A stretch of 64,000 nt of DNA from Roseovarius gaetbuli (GCF_900172365.1 NZ_FWFJ01000012.1:1-64000), one strand, 5' to 3'. Counted from the stretch's first letter, positions 37,116 to 47,202 are shown. The notes: a model not told the origin generated them from the sequence alone. Translations and numbers: made by a program.

Positions 37116-37484
37116 ATGCGCAGCGCAGCGATGGTATTGGGGATAATCGGCGGTCTTCTGGCGATTCTCGTAGGGTTTTTCAGCTATGGCTATACCGAGG
37201 CGATCGACCGTTTCGGCGAGATCGAAGGTCTGGCCCAACAGGTCAGCGACCCGGCCCTGATCCGCACAGCAAGCTTTCTGGCGCCTTTGCTGGCCATCGC
37301 CGGGGGGGCCATGGCCAAGATGCGCGCGCTTTGGGGCGGTCTCTTGCTGCTGATCTCGGCGGGCTTGATGTATTACGCTTTCGGGTTTGGCGTGTTCACC
37401 ATGTTCCCGCTTGGCTTTACCGGGCTGGCCGGTGTTCTGGCGATTGCGGCGGGCAAGCCCGACGAACCCAAGTCGCATTTTTAA
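37116..37484 (+). CDS. Hypothetical four-helix membrane protein
   Basis: 122 residues with four hydrophobic segments (~5-25, 52-68, 72-90, 93-112) and a short charged loop, TEAIDRFGEIEGLAQQVSD. The layout resembles small DUF4064-like membrane proteins; no function is known. AAGGAG lies just ahead of the ATG. Confidence 0.7.
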   Translation: MRSAAMVLGIIGGLLAILVGFFSYGYTEAIDRFGEIEGLAQQVSDPALIRTASFLAPLLAIAGGAMAKMRALWGGLLLLISAGLMYYAFGFGVFTMFPLGFTGLAGVLAIAAGKPDEPKSHF

Positions 37485-37490
37485 AGCGTT

Positions 37491-37520
37491 CCCCGCACGC
37501 CCGGGTTTGGGCGCGCGGGG
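37491..37520. terminator. GC-rich hairpin between convergent genes
   Basis: ccccgc-a-cgccc pairs with gggcg-c-gcgggg around a gggttt loop, between the membrane-protein gene and thrS. There is no clear T run, so it may slow rather than end transcription. Confidence 0.5.
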
Positions 37521-37526
37521 CAGGCA

Positions 37527-39473
37527 TCACGTCAGATCGGGCGGCGTGGCCTCTTTTGCAAGCGCCACGGCGACCTCTTCAAGCGTCTGAACGCTGGAGT
37601 GTTTTTCTCCCAAGCGTCTGACTGACAATGTTTTTTCCTCAACCTCGCGCATGCCACAGGCAAGAATGACCGGCACCTTGCCAAGCGAATGCTCGCGGAC
37701 CTTGTAGTTGATCTTTTCGTTGCGCACATCGGCCTCGGCCCGCACGCCAAGCGCGACAAGTTTGGCGGTGACCTCTTGCACATAGTCATCCGCATCCGAA
37801 ACAATCGAGGCGACAACCACCTGACGCGGCGCAAGCCAGAACGGCAGCTTGCCGGCATGTTCCTCGATCAGGATGCCGATAAAGCGCTCGAACGAGCCCA
37901 GAACCGCACGGTGCAACATGACCGGGCGATGCTTGGCCCCGTCGGTGCCGATGTAATTCGCATCCAGCCGCTCTGGCAGGTTGGGATCAACCTGAAGCGT
38001 GCCGCATTGCCAGTCGCGGCCAATCGCGTCGGTCAGCACAAACTCAAGCTTGGGCCCGTAAAACGCGCCTTCGCCTTCCTGAATTTCGTACTCATACCCG
38101 GCCGCCTTGCAGGCATCGCCAAGCGCCGCCTCAACCCGATCCCAGCTTTCCTCGGACCCGATCCGCTTTTCCGGGCGGGTCGAGAGCTTGATCGTCCAGT
38201 CGTTAAAGCCAAGGTCGGCGTAAATCCCGGCCAGGAATTCGATGAACTTCTTGGTTTCCACCTCGATCTGATCATCGGTGCAGAAAATATGCGCGTCGTC
38301 CTGGGTAAAGCCACGCACCCGCATGATCCCATGCAGCGCGCCCGAGGGTTCATAGCGGTTACAGCTGCCAAATTCGGCCATCCGCAGCGGCAGATCGCGA
38401 TAGGATTTGAGGCCCTGATTGAACACCTGCACGTGGCAGGGACAGTTCATCGGCTTGAGCGCATTCACCGTCTTTTCTCGGGCGTGCTCTTCGTCGACTT
38501 CAACGATGAACATATGTTCCTGGTAGTTGTCCCAATGGCCGGATTCTTCCCAGAGCTTGCGGTTGACCACCTGCGGGGTGTTCACCTCGACATAGCCATC
38601 GCGGTTCTGCTTGCGGCGCATGTAATCCTGAAGCGTGGTATAGATTTTCCAGCCGTTCGGGTGCCAGAAGATCTGGCCCGGCGCCTCTTCCTGCATGTGG
38701 TAAAGGTCCATCTCGCGGCCAAGCTTGCGGTGGTCGCGCTTTTCGGCCTCTTCAAGGAAGGTCATGTATTCCTTGAGTTTTTCCTTGCCGGTAAAGGCCA
38801 CGCCATAGATACGCTGAAGCATCTTGCGATCGCTGTCGCCGCGCCAATAGGCCCCGGCCACCGACATCAGTTTGAACGCATCGGCCGGAAGCTGACCGGT
38901 GTTTTGCAAATGCGGCCCACGGCAGAGATCCTGCCAGGCCCCATGCCAATACATGCGCAGCGGCTCGTCGCCGGGGATCGCCTCGATCAGCTCGACCTTG
39001 AAGGGCTCGTCATTGTCCTCGTAATGCTTGATGGCGCGGGCACGATCCCAGATTTCGGTTTTGACGGCGTCGCGCAGGTTGATGATTTCCTTCATCTTTT
39101 TCTCGATCAGGCCCAGGTCTTCGGGCGTGAACGGCTCGGCGCGATCAAAATCGTAATACCAGCCATTGGCGATGACCGGGCCGATGGTGACCTTGACGTC
39201 TGGCCAAAGCTCTTGCACCGCGCGCGCCATCACATGCGCAAGGTCATGACGGATTAGCTCAAGCGCCGGAGTCTCATCCTTGAGGGTGTTGATGCTGATG
39301 GCCGCATCACGGTCGATCGGCCATTGCAGATCCCAGTGTTGATTGTCGACATAGGACGAAATCGCCTTTTTGCCAAGCGAGGTCGAGATGTCTGCGGCGA
39401 CCTCACCAGGGGTGATGCCGGGCGCATACTCGCGCTTGGAGCCGTCGGGAAAAGTGAGGGAAATCTGGGCCAT
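37527..39473 (-). CDS. thrS: Threonyl-tRNA synthetase
   Basis: 648 residues, full-length class II enzyme that charges tRNA-Thr. Domains in order: TGS (~1-62, [16 protein letters not shown]), editing domain with the HxxxH motif in [14 protein letters not shown], then the catalytic core with motif 1, [13 protein letters not shown] (zinc Cys), [19 protein letters not shown] (motif 2) and [21 protein letters not shown] (motif 3), and the anticodon-binding domain at the end. ATG 39473 (MAQISLTF) is taken although the frame is open ten codons upstream. I saw no T-box or clear leader peptide upstream. Confidence 0.96.
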   Translation of the reverse strand: MAQISLTFPDGSKREYAPGITPGEVAADISTSLGKKAISSYVDNQHWDLQWPIDRDAAISINTLKDETPALELIRHDLAHVMARAVQELWPDVKVTIGPVIANGWYYDFDRAEPFTPEDLGLIEKKMKEIINLRDAVKTEIWDRARAIKHYEDNDEPFKVELIEAIPGDEPLRMYWHGAWQDLCRGPHLQNTGQLPADAFKLMSVAGAYWRGDSDRKMLQRIYGVAFTGKEKLKEYMTFLEEAEKRDHRKLGREMDLYHMQEEAPGQIFWHPNGWKIYTTLQDYMRRKQNRDGYVEVNTPQVVNRKLWEESGHWDNYQEHMFIVEVDEEHAREKTVNALKPMNCPCHVQVFNQGLKSYRDLPLRMAEFGSCNRYEPSGALHGIMRVRGFTQDDAHIFCTDDQIEVETKKFIEFLAGIYADLGFNDWTIKLSTRPEKRIGSEESWDRVEAALGDACKAAGYEYEIQEGEGAFYGPKLEFVLTDAIGRDWQCGTLQVDPNLPERLDANYIGTDGAKHRPVMLHRAVLGSFERFIGILIEEHAGKLPFWLAPRQVVVASIVSDADDYVQEVTAKLVALGVRAEADVRNEKINYKVREHSLGKVPVILACGMREVEEKTLSVRRLGEKHSSVQTLEEVAVALAKEATPPDLT

Positions 39474-39599
39474 ATCGCGGCTCCTCGTCGGTTTGGCGCC
39501 CACGGAGCGCCCGGTTGCGGGTCAATGGCGGTGGTATGCCCGCGCGCACCACGCGCGTCAAGACCTGCCGCCACGCTTTGAGCGCCCGGATTTACCGTG

Positions 39600-39620
39600 T
39601 TCCTTTGCATACAAAGGGAA
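39600..39620. promoter_or_regulatory. 21-bp imperfect palindrome upstream of thrS
   Basis: ttcctttg-cata-caaagggaa is a near-perfect inverted repeat in the divergent region between thrS and the small protein gene at 39740. It could be an operator for either; no known regulator motif is recognised. Confidence 0.35.
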
Positions 39621-39739
39621 TTCGTAACACATTGACGCAGATTGAAAAAATTAATGGACTTGTCGCAAATGATGCCTAACTTGCCGTATATGGGAATCAT
39701 TCGATATTCCACGAAACACTCAGCAAAGGGGCGCGTCGT

Positions 39740-39964
39740 ATGGCGACTTATAATTCAAACTTCGAACTGACCGTTGAAGATATGGACCTGATCGAAACCT
39801 CGCTGCGCCAGACCAAGGCCGAATTGGCCGCGCAGTTCGACAAGACCGGGGACAGTGCCGCAGACGCGGATGTGGCCGTGCGCCAAATTCACGACCTTCT
39901 GGGGCGTCTGCATAACCAGAAAGTGTTTTACCGTCCGCGTGAGGGGGCGTATGTCGGGGGCTGA
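39740..39964 (+). CDS. Small conserved hypothetical protein
   Basis: 74 residues, acidic, helical: TVEDMDLIETSLRQTKAELA followed by VAVRQIHDLLGRLHNQKVF and a short tail. It has no membrane segment or cysteine. AAAGGGG precedes ATG 39740. It is followed 17 bp later by the MFS gene on the same strand, so they may share a transcript. I do not recognise a named family. Confidence 0.7.
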   Translation: MATYNSNFELTVEDMDLIETSLRQTKAELAAQFDKTGDSAADADVAVRQIHDLLGRLHNQKVFYRPREGAYVGG

Positions 39965-39981
39965 TTTGCTCCGGAGGCGCG

Positions 39982-41229
39982 TTGAAAACGGTACTGAATA
40001 ATCTGACCGCGCGCCTTGTTTCGACTGAGATGACAGGCGGCGAGGCGCGCAATGCCCGTCGTCACGTGTTTGCCCTTACACTGACCAAAATCGCCGATGG
40101 CCTGATCGACCCAAAGCTGGTGCTAAGCTGGCTTTTGGGCATCCTTGGGGCACCGGCGTTTTTTGTGGGCCTTCTTGTGCCGATCCGCGAGGCGGGTGCT
40201 CTCTTGCCGCAGCTTGTGTTCGGCGCTTGGATGCAACGATTGAGCCAGCGGCGTTGGGTCTGGGTTGCGGGAAGCACGGTGCAGGGTGGCGCGGCCGCTT
40301 TGATCGCCGGGGCGGCGCTTGTGCTCGAGGGCTGGGCCGCAGGCCTTGTGATCTGTGCGCTTTTGGCGGTGCTTGCCTTGGCCCGCGCGGCCTGTTCGGT
40401 GTCTTACAAGGACATCCTTGGAAAAACCGTTGGCCAATCGCGGCGCGGGGCGGTCACCGGCCTTGCCGGATCGGTGTCGGCGGCGGCGGTGCTTGTCTTT
40501 GCGGGGCTGCTTTTGACCGGGGTTTTGCAGACGCGCGGCGCGATTGTCGGCGCCATTGGGGTGGCGGCGCTGGCTTGGGGGCTTGCAGCGATTATCCTGG
40601 CGCAGCTTAATGAGGACGACAGCACGCCCGAAACCACCAGAGCAGCGCGCGGATACCTCGCGATCCTGCGTAATGACACCAATTTGCGCCGCTTCATCCT
40701 TGTGCGCGGTTTGCTGGTCTCAACCGCTCTTGCGCCGCCCTATATGGTGCTTTTGTCGGCGCAGGGGGGCGCGGCGCTCAACACCCTTGGGGCGCTTGTG
40801 CTTGCTTCTTCGGGGGCCTCGTTTCTAAGCTCTTATATCTGGGGGCGGATGGCCGATGGCCATAGCCCGAAGGTGCTTTTGCTGGCCGGGGTCGGCGCCG
40901 GATGTGCCATGCTGGCGGCGATCTTTGCCGAGGGTCTTGGGCTTGCCAGTGCCCCCGGCGTGATCCCGGCGATCCTGTTTGCCTTGATGCTTGCCTATCA
41001 CGGGGTGCGTCAGGCGCGATCGGTCTACCTTGTTGATATATCGGACGAAAACAAACGCTCGCAAAACGCCGCGCTGGCCAATACCGCCATCGGGATCATC
41101 CTGTTGCTCGCCGGGGTCTTTGGTGGCGCGCTATCGTTCATCGGCCCGACCGGCGCGCTTGCGGGCTTTGCTGGAATGGCGTTTCTCGGCGGCGGTCTTG
41201 CCCTGACGTTGCGCCCTGTCGAGGGCTAG
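39982..41229 (+). CDS. MFS transporter
   Basis: 415 residues with about twelve transmembrane helices. The first half has LTKIADGLIDPKLVLSWLL and FFVGLLVPIREAGALLPQL with an MFS loop 2-3-like AWMQRLSQRRWVW. The second half repeats the pattern (ASFLSSYIWGRMADGHSPK), the repeated loop typical of MFS permeases. The substrate cannot be told. TTG 39982 with GGAGG at 39972-39976 is the likely start; the next in-frame ATG lies 16 codons on. Confidence 0.85.
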   Translation: MKTVLNNLTARLVSTEMTGGEARNARRHVFALTLTKIADGLIDPKLVLSWLLGILGAPAFFVGLLVPIREAGALLPQLVFGAWMQRLSQRRWVWVAGSTVQGGAAALIAGAALVLEGWAAGLVICALLAVLALARAACSVSYKDILGKTVGQSRRGAVTGLAGSVSAAAVLVFAGLLLTGVLQTRGAIVGAIGVAALAWGLAAIILAQLNEDDSTPETTRAARGYLAILRNDTNLRRFILVRGLLVSTALAPPYMVLLSAQGGAALNTLGALVLASSGASFLSSYIWGRMADGHSPKVLLLAGVGAGCAMLAAIFAEGLGLASAPGVIPAILFALMLAYHGVRQARSVYLVDISDENKRSQNAALANTAIGIILLLAGVFGGALSFIGPTGALAGFAGMAFLGGGLALTLRPVEG

Positions 41230-41297
41230 GGCAAATACCGGTTTGCCCGCCGCCGCGTCGCGGTGCATGATCGCGCGATGTAACGACGGAGCATGCG

Positions 41298-42056
41298 ATG
41301 ACCGATCCCGCTTACCTGACCACCGACACGGGCCGCAAACTGGCCTATCACCAGAGCCCCGGCGCACAGCCCGGCCTGGTGTTTCTGGGCGGGTTCAAAT
41401 CCGACATGGAGGGCACCAAGGCGCTCTATCTTGAAGACTGGGCCCGCAAAACCGGGCGCGCCTTTCTGCGGTTTGACTATTGCGGTCATGGGCAATCGTC
41501 GGGTGCGTTCACCGACGGATGCATCGGCGATTGGGCGGCGGATGCAGGAGCGGCGATCACCGCGCTGACCAATGGCCCGCAGGTTCTGGTCGGCTCGTCC
41601 ATGGGCGGCTGGATATCCTTGCTGCTCGCGCGTGCGATGCCCGAGCGGATCGCGGGGCTTGTCACCATCGCCGCCGCGCCGGATTTCACCGAAGATTCAA
41701 TGTGGGCCGGATTTGACGACGCGCAGCGCGCCGAACTGGCCGAAACCGGGCAGGTGGCCCTGCCAAGCGAGTATGGCGAGCCCTATATCATCACCCGCCG
41801 CCTGATCGAGGATGGCCGCGATCAGCTGGTTTTGCGCGATCCGCTGAATTTGCCGTTCAGTGTTCGATTTTTGCAAGGAACCGCCGATAAAGATGTGGAT
41901 ATGTCGGTCGCAATGCGGCTTTTGGACCACTCGTATGGCCCGGATATGCGCCTTACACTGGTCGATGGGGCCGATCACCGGTTCTCTGATCCAGCCTGTC
42001 TCGCGCTGATCGCGCGCTCGGTTGAAGAGGTTCTTGCAGGGGCAGGGGGCGTTTGA
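41298..42056 (+). CDS. Alpha/beta hydrolase (ABHD10-like)
   Basis: 252 residues. The nucleophile elbow GSSMGGW follows QVLV, the oxyanion region is FLGGFKSDMEG, and RFDYCGHGQSSG is the strand 4 region. Candidate Asp and His are in QGTADKDV and GADHRFSD. The size and motifs match ABHD10/acyl-protein thioesterase-like enzymes. The next gene starts in its stop (TGATG), making a coupled pair. Confidence 0.85.
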   Translation: MTDPAYLTTDTGRKLAYHQSPGAQPGLVFLGGFKSDMEGTKALYLEDWARKTGRAFLRFDYCGHGQSSGAFTDGCIGDWAADAGAAITALTNGPQVLVGSSMGGWISLLLARAMPERIAGLVTIAAAPDFTEDSMWAGFDDAQRAELAETGQVALPSEYGEPYIITRRLIEDGRDQLVLRDPLNLPFSVRFLQGTADKDVDMSVAMRLLDHSYGPDMRLTLVDGADHRFSDPACLALIARSVEEVLAGAGGV

Positions 42057-43039
42057 TGCGCAGGGGGCTGAGAGGGCTCGGGCGGGCGGTTCTGGCGCTT
42101 GCCCTACTGGTCATCGCCGGTTTCGTGCTGGCCCCTGTTGAGGAGATCGCCGCGCCCGCGCCGTTTGACGAGCGCAAATTTGGCGAGGGGGTTGGCGTTT
42201 ACCTTGGGAGCGTCGAGTCGGCCTATTCCGACCTTCGCCCCGATAGCCAGAAACGCGTGATCTGGGCCGGGCAGCCCGAGACGCGCACGCCTGTTTCGCT
42301 GGTCTATCTGCACGGGTTTTCCGCCTCAAGCCAGGAAATCCGCCCGGTGCCGGATCACGTGGCCGAGGCGCTTGGCGCCAACCTTGTCTACACCCGGTTT
42401 CGCGGCCATGGGCGCACGCCCGATGCCATGGGCGAGGCCACTGTAAGGGATTGGATGGCTGACGCCGCCGAGGCCCTGGCGGTGGCGCGCGCGGTGGGGG
42501 ATCGTGTGATCGTGATAGCCACCTCGACCGGCGCCACCATCGCCGCGGCCGCGCTGCATGATCCGGCGCTGCGCGAGGGCGTGGCGGGGGTGATCATGGT
42601 CTCGCCCAATTTCGGGATCAACAACCCGATGGCGCCGCTCTTGACGCTTCCGGGCGCGCGGCATTGGCTGCCGCTTCTGGCGGGAAAGCGGCGCAAGTTT
42701 GAACCGCGTAGCCCGTTGCAGGCCGCCGAATGGACCACCGAATATCCAAGCGCGGCGGTCTTTCCGATGGCGGAGATCGTGGCCCATGCGCGCGGGCTTG
42801 ATTACGGCGATGTGACGGTTCCGGCGCTGTTTTACTATTCGGATGACGACAAGGTGGTGCGGCCCGACCTGACGGCAGGGATCGAGCAGGGCTGGGGCGG
42901 GCCGGTGACCCGGATGCGCCCCGCGCTTGCGCCGGGGGACGACGCCTATGCCCATGTCATCGCGGGCGATATCATGTCGCCCGGTAACACCGAGGGCGCG
43001 ATCGCGCTCATGCTGGGCTGGATCAATGGCATATTATAG
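42056..43039 (+). CDS. Membrane-anchored alpha/beta hydrolase
   Basis: 327 residues. An N-terminal hydrophobic helix (AVLALALLVIAGFVLAPVEE) would anchor or export it, and the hydrolase domain faces the periplasm. LHGFSASSQEIRPV is the oxyanion strand, TRFRGHGRTPDAMG follows, the nucleophile Ser lies in IATSTGATIA, and the His is probably in the C-terminal DAYAHVIAGD. The substrate is unknown. The start ATG overlaps the upstream TGA by one base. Confidence 0.82.
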   Translation: MRRGLRGLGRAVLALALLVIAGFVLAPVEEIAAPAPFDERKFGEGVGVYLGSVESAYSDLRPDSQKRVIWAGQPETRTPVSLVYLHGFSASSQEIRPVPDHVAEALGANLVYTRFRGHGRTPDAMGEATVRDWMADAAEALAVARAVGDRVIVIATSTGATIAAAALHDPALREGVAGVIMVSPNFGINNPMAPLLTLPGARHWLPLLAGKRRKFEPRSPLQAAEWTTEYPSAAVFPMAEIVAHARGLDYGDVTVPALFYYSDDDKVVRPDLTAGIEQGWGGPVTRMRPALAPGDDAYAHVIAGDIMSPGNTEGAIALMLGWINGIL

Positions 43040-43132
43040 CCCGCGCGGGCGCATTGGCTTGACCACAGGGCTTGATCTGGTGTCAATCTGGGGCGAGCCG
43101 GTTTGGTCCGGGATCGAGTAAAAGGATGTTTC

Positions 43133-43861
43133 ATGACCCATGATCCGGTGGTGTTTTTGCCCGGCATGATGTGCGACGCGCGGCTTTTCACACAGCAATT
43201 GACGGATTTGAGTCGCGACACGGCGGTCACGACGGCCCCGATTACTGGCGGCGACCGGGTTGAGGAAATCGCATCGTCCCTGCTTGACGTGCTGCCCCGG
43301 CGCTTTGCGCTGGCGGGGCTGTCGATGGGCGGGATTGTCGCGATGGAGATTTTGCGCCGCGCCCCTGACCGGGTGTCGCGGATCGCGCTGATGGATACCA
43401 ATCCGCTTGCCGAAACACCGCAATCGGCCACCGCCTATGAGCCGTTTATCATCAAGCTGCGCTCGGGCAGCCTTGCCGATGCGGTGCAGAGTTTCTTGTT
43501 GCCCGACTATCTTGCGCCGGGCACGGGGCGCGCGGCGATTATCGCGCATCTTACGGAAATGGCCGAGAATATTGGCGCCGATGCGATTGTGCGCCAGGTT
43601 CGGGCGCTACAGCGCAGGCGTGATTATCAATCGGTGCTCAGGCGCTGCAAGGTGCCGACATTGGTGCTCTGCGGGCGCCATGACGGGCTGACGCCGGTCA
43701 AGCGCCACAGCTTCATGGCCGACCTCATTCCCTATGCAAGCCTGTCGGTGATCGAGGGGGCCGGCCATCTGCCCCCGATGGAAGCGCCAGAGGCGACGAC
43801 TGCTGCGTTGCGCGCCTGGCTGGAACAGCCGTTCGTGCTGCAAAAGCGGGTGGATGCCTGA
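43133..43861 (+). CDS. Alpha/beta hydrolase
   Basis: 242 residues. The third hydrolase in a row on this strand: FLPGMMCDARLF oxyanion region, nucleophile elbow GLSMGGIVAM, Asp in LCGRHDGLTPV and His in IEGAGHLPPMEAP. It resembles small esterase/haloperoxidase-type enzymes. AAAAGGA precedes ATG 43133. A strong terminator follows, ending the cluster before the convergent phaZ. Confidence 0.85.
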   Translation: MTHDPVVFLPGMMCDARLFTQQLTDLSRDTAVTTAPITGGDRVEEIASSLLDVLPRRFALAGLSMGGIVAMEILRRAPDRVSRIALMDTNPLAETPQSATAYEPFIIKLRSGSLADAVQSFLLPDYLAPGTGRAAIIAHLTEMAENIGADAIVRQVRALQRRRDYQSVLRRCKVPTLVLCGRHDGLTPVKRHSFMADLIPYASLSVIEGAGHLPPMEAPEATTAALRAWLEQPFVLQKRVDA

Positions 43862-43883
43862 GCACCATTTGGCGGGCGCAAAC

Positions 43884-43917
43884 AAAAAGGGCCGCTGAGA
43901 GGATCAGCGGCCCTTTT
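43884..43917. terminator. Bidirectional terminator between the hydrolase gene and phaZ
   Basis: aaaaagggccgctga pairs with tcagcggccctttt around gagga. A runs on one side and T runs on the other make it work in both directions for the converging genes. Confidence 0.88.
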
Positions 43918-43933
43918 GTCATTGTGGATCGGG

Positions 43934-45235
43934 TCAGCCGTTCGCGGCGAGGTTCTTGTTGGCCGCTTTGGGGGTCGATTTCGCCGCCTTTTTCGGGGCA
44001 GGGGCCGCCGAATTCGCGTCGATGAAATCAAGCACCAGAGGGCGGATGTTGTTGCGCCAGCTGCGCCCGGCGAAGATACCGTAATGGCCGGCGTCGGGCT
44101 CAAGATAGCTTGCCTTTTTGTCATCCGGAAGACCGGTGCAAAGCGCCAGAGCGGCGACACATTGGCCCGGTGCCGAGATGTCATCCTTGCCGCCTTCGAC
44201 GGTTTTCACGGCGACATTGGTGATTTTGCCCATATCAACCTTATGGCCATTCACGACAAAGCGGTTCTGGGCAATTTCAAGGCCCTTGAAAATCCGCTCG
44301 ACCGTGGAAAGGTAAAATTCCGCAGGCATATCCATCACGGCGAGATATTCATCGTAGAACTTGTTGTGGGCATCGTGATCACCGGATTCGCCGCGCGCGA
44401 CGCGGCCGATTTGATCCGAGAACGCCTGGGCATGACGCTCGCCGTTCATCGACACGAAAGACGCCAGTTGCAGCAACCCGGGATAAACCAGTCGGCCAAC
44501 GCCCTTGCGCTGAAAGCCGACGCGTTGAATCATGGTCTCTTCAAGCTGGCCCATCGTGACGCGACGACCAAAGTCGGTGACATCGGTCGGGGTTGCGTCG
44601 GGGTCAATCGGGCCACCGATAAGGGTCAGGGTGCGCGGCTGTGCGTCGGGGTCAAGCTCGGCCAGATAGGCGGTGGCGGCAAGGGTCAGCGGCGCAGGCT
44701 GGCAGACGGCGATCACATGCAGATCCGAGCCAAGCTCGCGCATGAAATCCATCAGGTAGACGGTGTAATCTTCAATGTCGAACTTGCCTTCCGAGACCGG
44801 AATATCGCGGGCATTGTGCCAATCGGTGACATAGACATCGCAATCGGGCAAAAGCGAGCGCACGGTAGAGCGCAGAAGCGTCGCATAGTGGCCCGACATC
44901 GGCGCCACGAGCAGAACCCGGCGCGCCATCGGTGCGCGGCCTGCGACATTGAAGTGAATGAGGTCGCCAAAAGCACGCTTCACGGTGGTTTCGACGGTGA
45001 CGATATGGTCACGCCCGTCGTCGCCGGTAATGCTGTCGATACCCCAGTCGGGCTTGGTCACCATGCGTTGGAACGTGCGCTCGGTCACCTCGCCCCAAGC
45101 GGCCATCCAGTTCAAAGCAGGGTTTGGCACCATGCTGAAAACAGGATAGGATGCCATTGAGAGAGCCGACGCACCGAGCCATTGATTGGTATTGCGGAGG
45201 GTTTCCATCAGGTCGTAAGTTGCCATGTAACGCAT
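43934..45235 (-). CDS. phaZ: Intracellular polyhydroxyalkanoate depolymerase
   Basis: 433 residues. PhaZ hydrolyses stored PHA granules to hydroxyacyl monomers. It has the Cys-type nucleophile of intracellular depolymerases in AVCQPAPLT (Cys178) rather than a GxSxG serine. Other family marks are VLLVAPMSGHYATLLR and ADWHNARDIP-like VTDWHNARDIP, with the likely His in EPDAGHYGIFAG. A low-complexity Ala/Lys tail ends the protein. ATG 45235 has GGAG eight bases ahead. It is divergent from phaC and shares a ~130-bp control region with it that carries a PhaR-like site. Confidence 0.93.
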   Translation of the reverse strand: MRYMATYDLMETLRNTNQWLGASALSMASYPVFSMVPNPALNWMAAWGEVTERTFQRMVTKPDWGIDSITGDDGRDHIVTVETTVKRAFGDLIHFNVAGRAPMARRVLLVAPMSGHYATLLRSTVRSLLPDCDVYVTDWHNARDIPVSEGKFDIEDYTVYLMDFMRELGSDLHVIAVCQPAPLTLAATAYLAELDPDAQPRTLTLIGGPIDPDATPTDVTDFGRRVTMGQLEETMIQRVGFQRKGVGRLVYPGLLQLASFVSMNGERHAQAFSDQIGRVARGESGDHDAHNKFYDEYLAVMDMPAEFYLSTVERIFKGLEIAQNRFVVNGHKVDMGKITNVAVKTVEGGKDDISAPGQCVAALALCTGLPDDKKASYLEPDAGHYGIFAGRSWRNNIRPLVLDFIDANSAAPAPKKAAKSTPKAANKNLAANG

Positions 45236-45328
45236 AGTTTCGTCTCCTACTAAGGCAGGTGTGCCTAAATAACGGCAGATAGCCCGGTTCCATCCGTCGC
45301 ACTGCCCCTCCGGCCTGACGACGTTATG

Positions 45329-45339
45329 CTGCATAGCAG
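45329..45339. promoter_or_regulatory. Candidate PhaR operator in the phaZ-phaC intergenic region
   Basis: ctgc-ata-gcag is a perfect CTGC-N3-GCAG palindrome, the pattern reported for PhaR repressors in Rhodobacter and Paracoccus. It lies 26 bp before the phaC start and could affect both divergent genes. Confidence 0.6.
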
Positions 45340-45364
45340 AAAGAGTTAAAGGGAAATTGTATAG

Positions 45365-47173
45365 ATGGCAATGCAAGACGATGTCGCAGGCGAAAATATA
45401 GAAAAGTTGAATGAAAATCTCGCTAAGGTCGAACAGCTCTCACAGCGCCTTATTCAGGTGCTCGCCTCGCGTAATCCGGCCAACCCGACATTGAACACGC
45501 CCTCGCAGGAGTTGTTTAACAAGGCGGCCAGTTCCTATTGGTCCGAGATCCTCGAAAACCCCGGCAAGATGTACGAGCAGCAGCTTGAATACTGGGGCAA
45601 GTCGGTGCGTCACTTCATGGAGGCGCAGCAATTGATGTTGCGCGGCGATGGCGCGGAGCTTGAGGAAACGCCCAATATCCTGGACGGGGACAAGCGGTTC
45701 ACCAATCCGCTCTGGCAGAGCCACCCCTATTTCAAGTTCATCAAACAGCAATACGCCCTCAACGCGCAGGCGATCGAGGATGCGGTCGCGGGCGTGGACG
45801 ACCTTGACCCCAAGGAAAAGCGGCGGCTGGATTACTTCGCGCATCAGATCATCGACATGATGTCGCCGACCAACTTTCTGGGCACCAACCCCGACGCGCT
45901 TGAACGCGCGGTTGAAACCGAGGGCGCGTCGCTTGTGACGGGTCTGGAAAACCTGATCGCGGATCTTGAGGCCAACAAGGGCGAGCTTGTGGTGCGTCTG
46001 GCCGATGAGACCTCCTTTGTGCTTGGCGAAAACATCGCCACCACCCCCGGCGAGGTGGTCTATCGCAATCGCATGATGGAGCTGATCCAATACACGCCGA
46101 CCACCGATGAGGTGCACACCACCCCGCTGATCATCTTTCCGCCCTGGATCAACAAGTTCTACATTCTCGATCTCAAGGCCCAGAACAGCATGATCAAATG
46201 GCTCACCGATCAGGGCTATACCCTGTTCGTGGTGGCCTGGGTCAACCCGGACAAAAGCTATGCGGACGTCGGCCTTGATGAGTATATAGAAGAGGGCTTT
46301 CTGACCGCCATTTCCGAGGTCAAGGCGATCACCGGCGAGAAACAGGTCAATGCCGTGGGTTATTGCATCGCGGGCACAACGCTTCACCTGACGCTGGCGC
46401 TGCTTGAGAAACGCGGCGACAAGTCGATCAAATCCGCCACCTTCTTTACCGCGCTTACCGATTTCTCGGAGCAGGGCGAGTTTACCCCCTTCCTGCAGGA
46501 TGATTTCATCGACGCGATCGAACAGGAAGTGGCCCAGCAGGGCTTGCTGCGCTCGTTCATCATGTCGCGCACGATGTCGTTCCTGCGCTCAAAGGACCTT
46601 GTGTATCAGCCGGCGGTCAAAAGCTATATGATGGGGGAAACCCCGCCTGCCTTTGATCTGCTTTATTGGAATGGCGATGGGGCCAATCTTCCGGGCCGGA
46701 TGACAACGCAATATCTGCGCGGGCTATGCCAGCGGAACGAATTCATCGAGGGTGGTTTCGAGATCCTGGGCGAAAAGCTTCATATCAGCGATGTGAAAGT
46801 GCCGCTCATGGCAATCACCTGCGAGACTGACCACATTGCGGCCTGGAAAGATTGCTATCGCGGCTTTCAACAGACCGGCGCCAAGGACCGGACCTTTATC
46901 GTCTCGGAATCGGGCCATATCGCCGGTATCGTCAATCCGCCCTCGAAAAAGAAATACGGCCATTACACCAATGACGACCTGAGCCTCGCGCCCGATGACT
47001 GGCTTGAGGGCGCCACCTTTACCGAGGGCTCATGGTGGCCGCGTTGGGAAAGCTGGCTCAAAAAGCGCTCGGGCAAGATGATTCCTGCCCGTGAGCCGGG
47101 CGATTCGGATCATCCGCCCTTGGCCCCGGCCCCCGGAACCTATGTGCGTGTCAAAGCAAGTGAGGGGTTTTAA
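45365..47173 (+). CDS. phaC: Class I polyhydroxyalkanoate synthase
   Basis: 602 residues, typical class I. PhaC polymerises hydroxyacyl-CoA into PHA on the granule surface. The lipase-like box is GYCIAGTT with catalytic Cys334; the Asp lies in CETDHIAAWKD and the His in SESGHIAGIVNPP. The N-terminal ~200 residues form the alpha-helical domain (PLWQSHPYFKFIKQQYALNA). It is followed by phaP and phaR, the classic alphaproteobacterial order. AAAGGGA precedes the ATG. Confidence 0.96.
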   Translation: MAMQDDVAGENIEKLNENLAKVEQLSQRLIQVLASRNPANPTLNTPSQELFNKAASSYWSEILENPGKMYEQQLEYWGKSVRHFMEAQQLMLRGDGAELEETPNILDGDKRFTNPLWQSHPYFKFIKQQYALNAQAIEDAVAGVDDLDPKEKRRLDYFAHQIIDMMSPTNFLGTNPDALERAVETEGASLVTGLENLIADLEANKGELVVRLADETSFVLGENIATTPGEVVYRNRMMELIQYTPTTDEVHTTPLIIFPPWINKFYILDLKAQNSMIKWLTDQGYTLFVVAWVNPDKSYADVGLDEYIEEGFLTAISEVKAITGEKQVNAVGYCIAGTTLHLTLALLEKRGDKSIKSATFFTALTDFSEQGEFTPFLQDDFIDAIEQEVAQQGLLRSFIMSRTMSFLRSKDLVYQPAVKSYMMGETPPAFDLLYWNGDGANLPGRMTTQYLRGLCQRNEFIEGGFEILGEKLHISDVKVPLMAITCETDHIAAWKDCYRGFQQTGAKDRTFIVSESGHIAGIVNPPSKKKYGHYTNDDLSLAPDDWLEGATFTEGSWWPRWESWLKKRSGKMIPAREPGDSDHPPLAPAPGTYVRVKASEGF

Positions 47174-47202
47174 AGGCTTTTCCTTTCGGTTGAGAAAATA
47201 AT

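Noticed and set aside
37689..39257. 522-codon open frame antisense to thrS
   Set aside because: It mirrors codons of a well-supported synthetase on the other strand, has no family features, and such mirror frames are common in GC-rich genes.
43916..45160. 414-codon open frame antisense to phaZ
   Set aside because: Shadow of phaZ; no ribosome site or motif.
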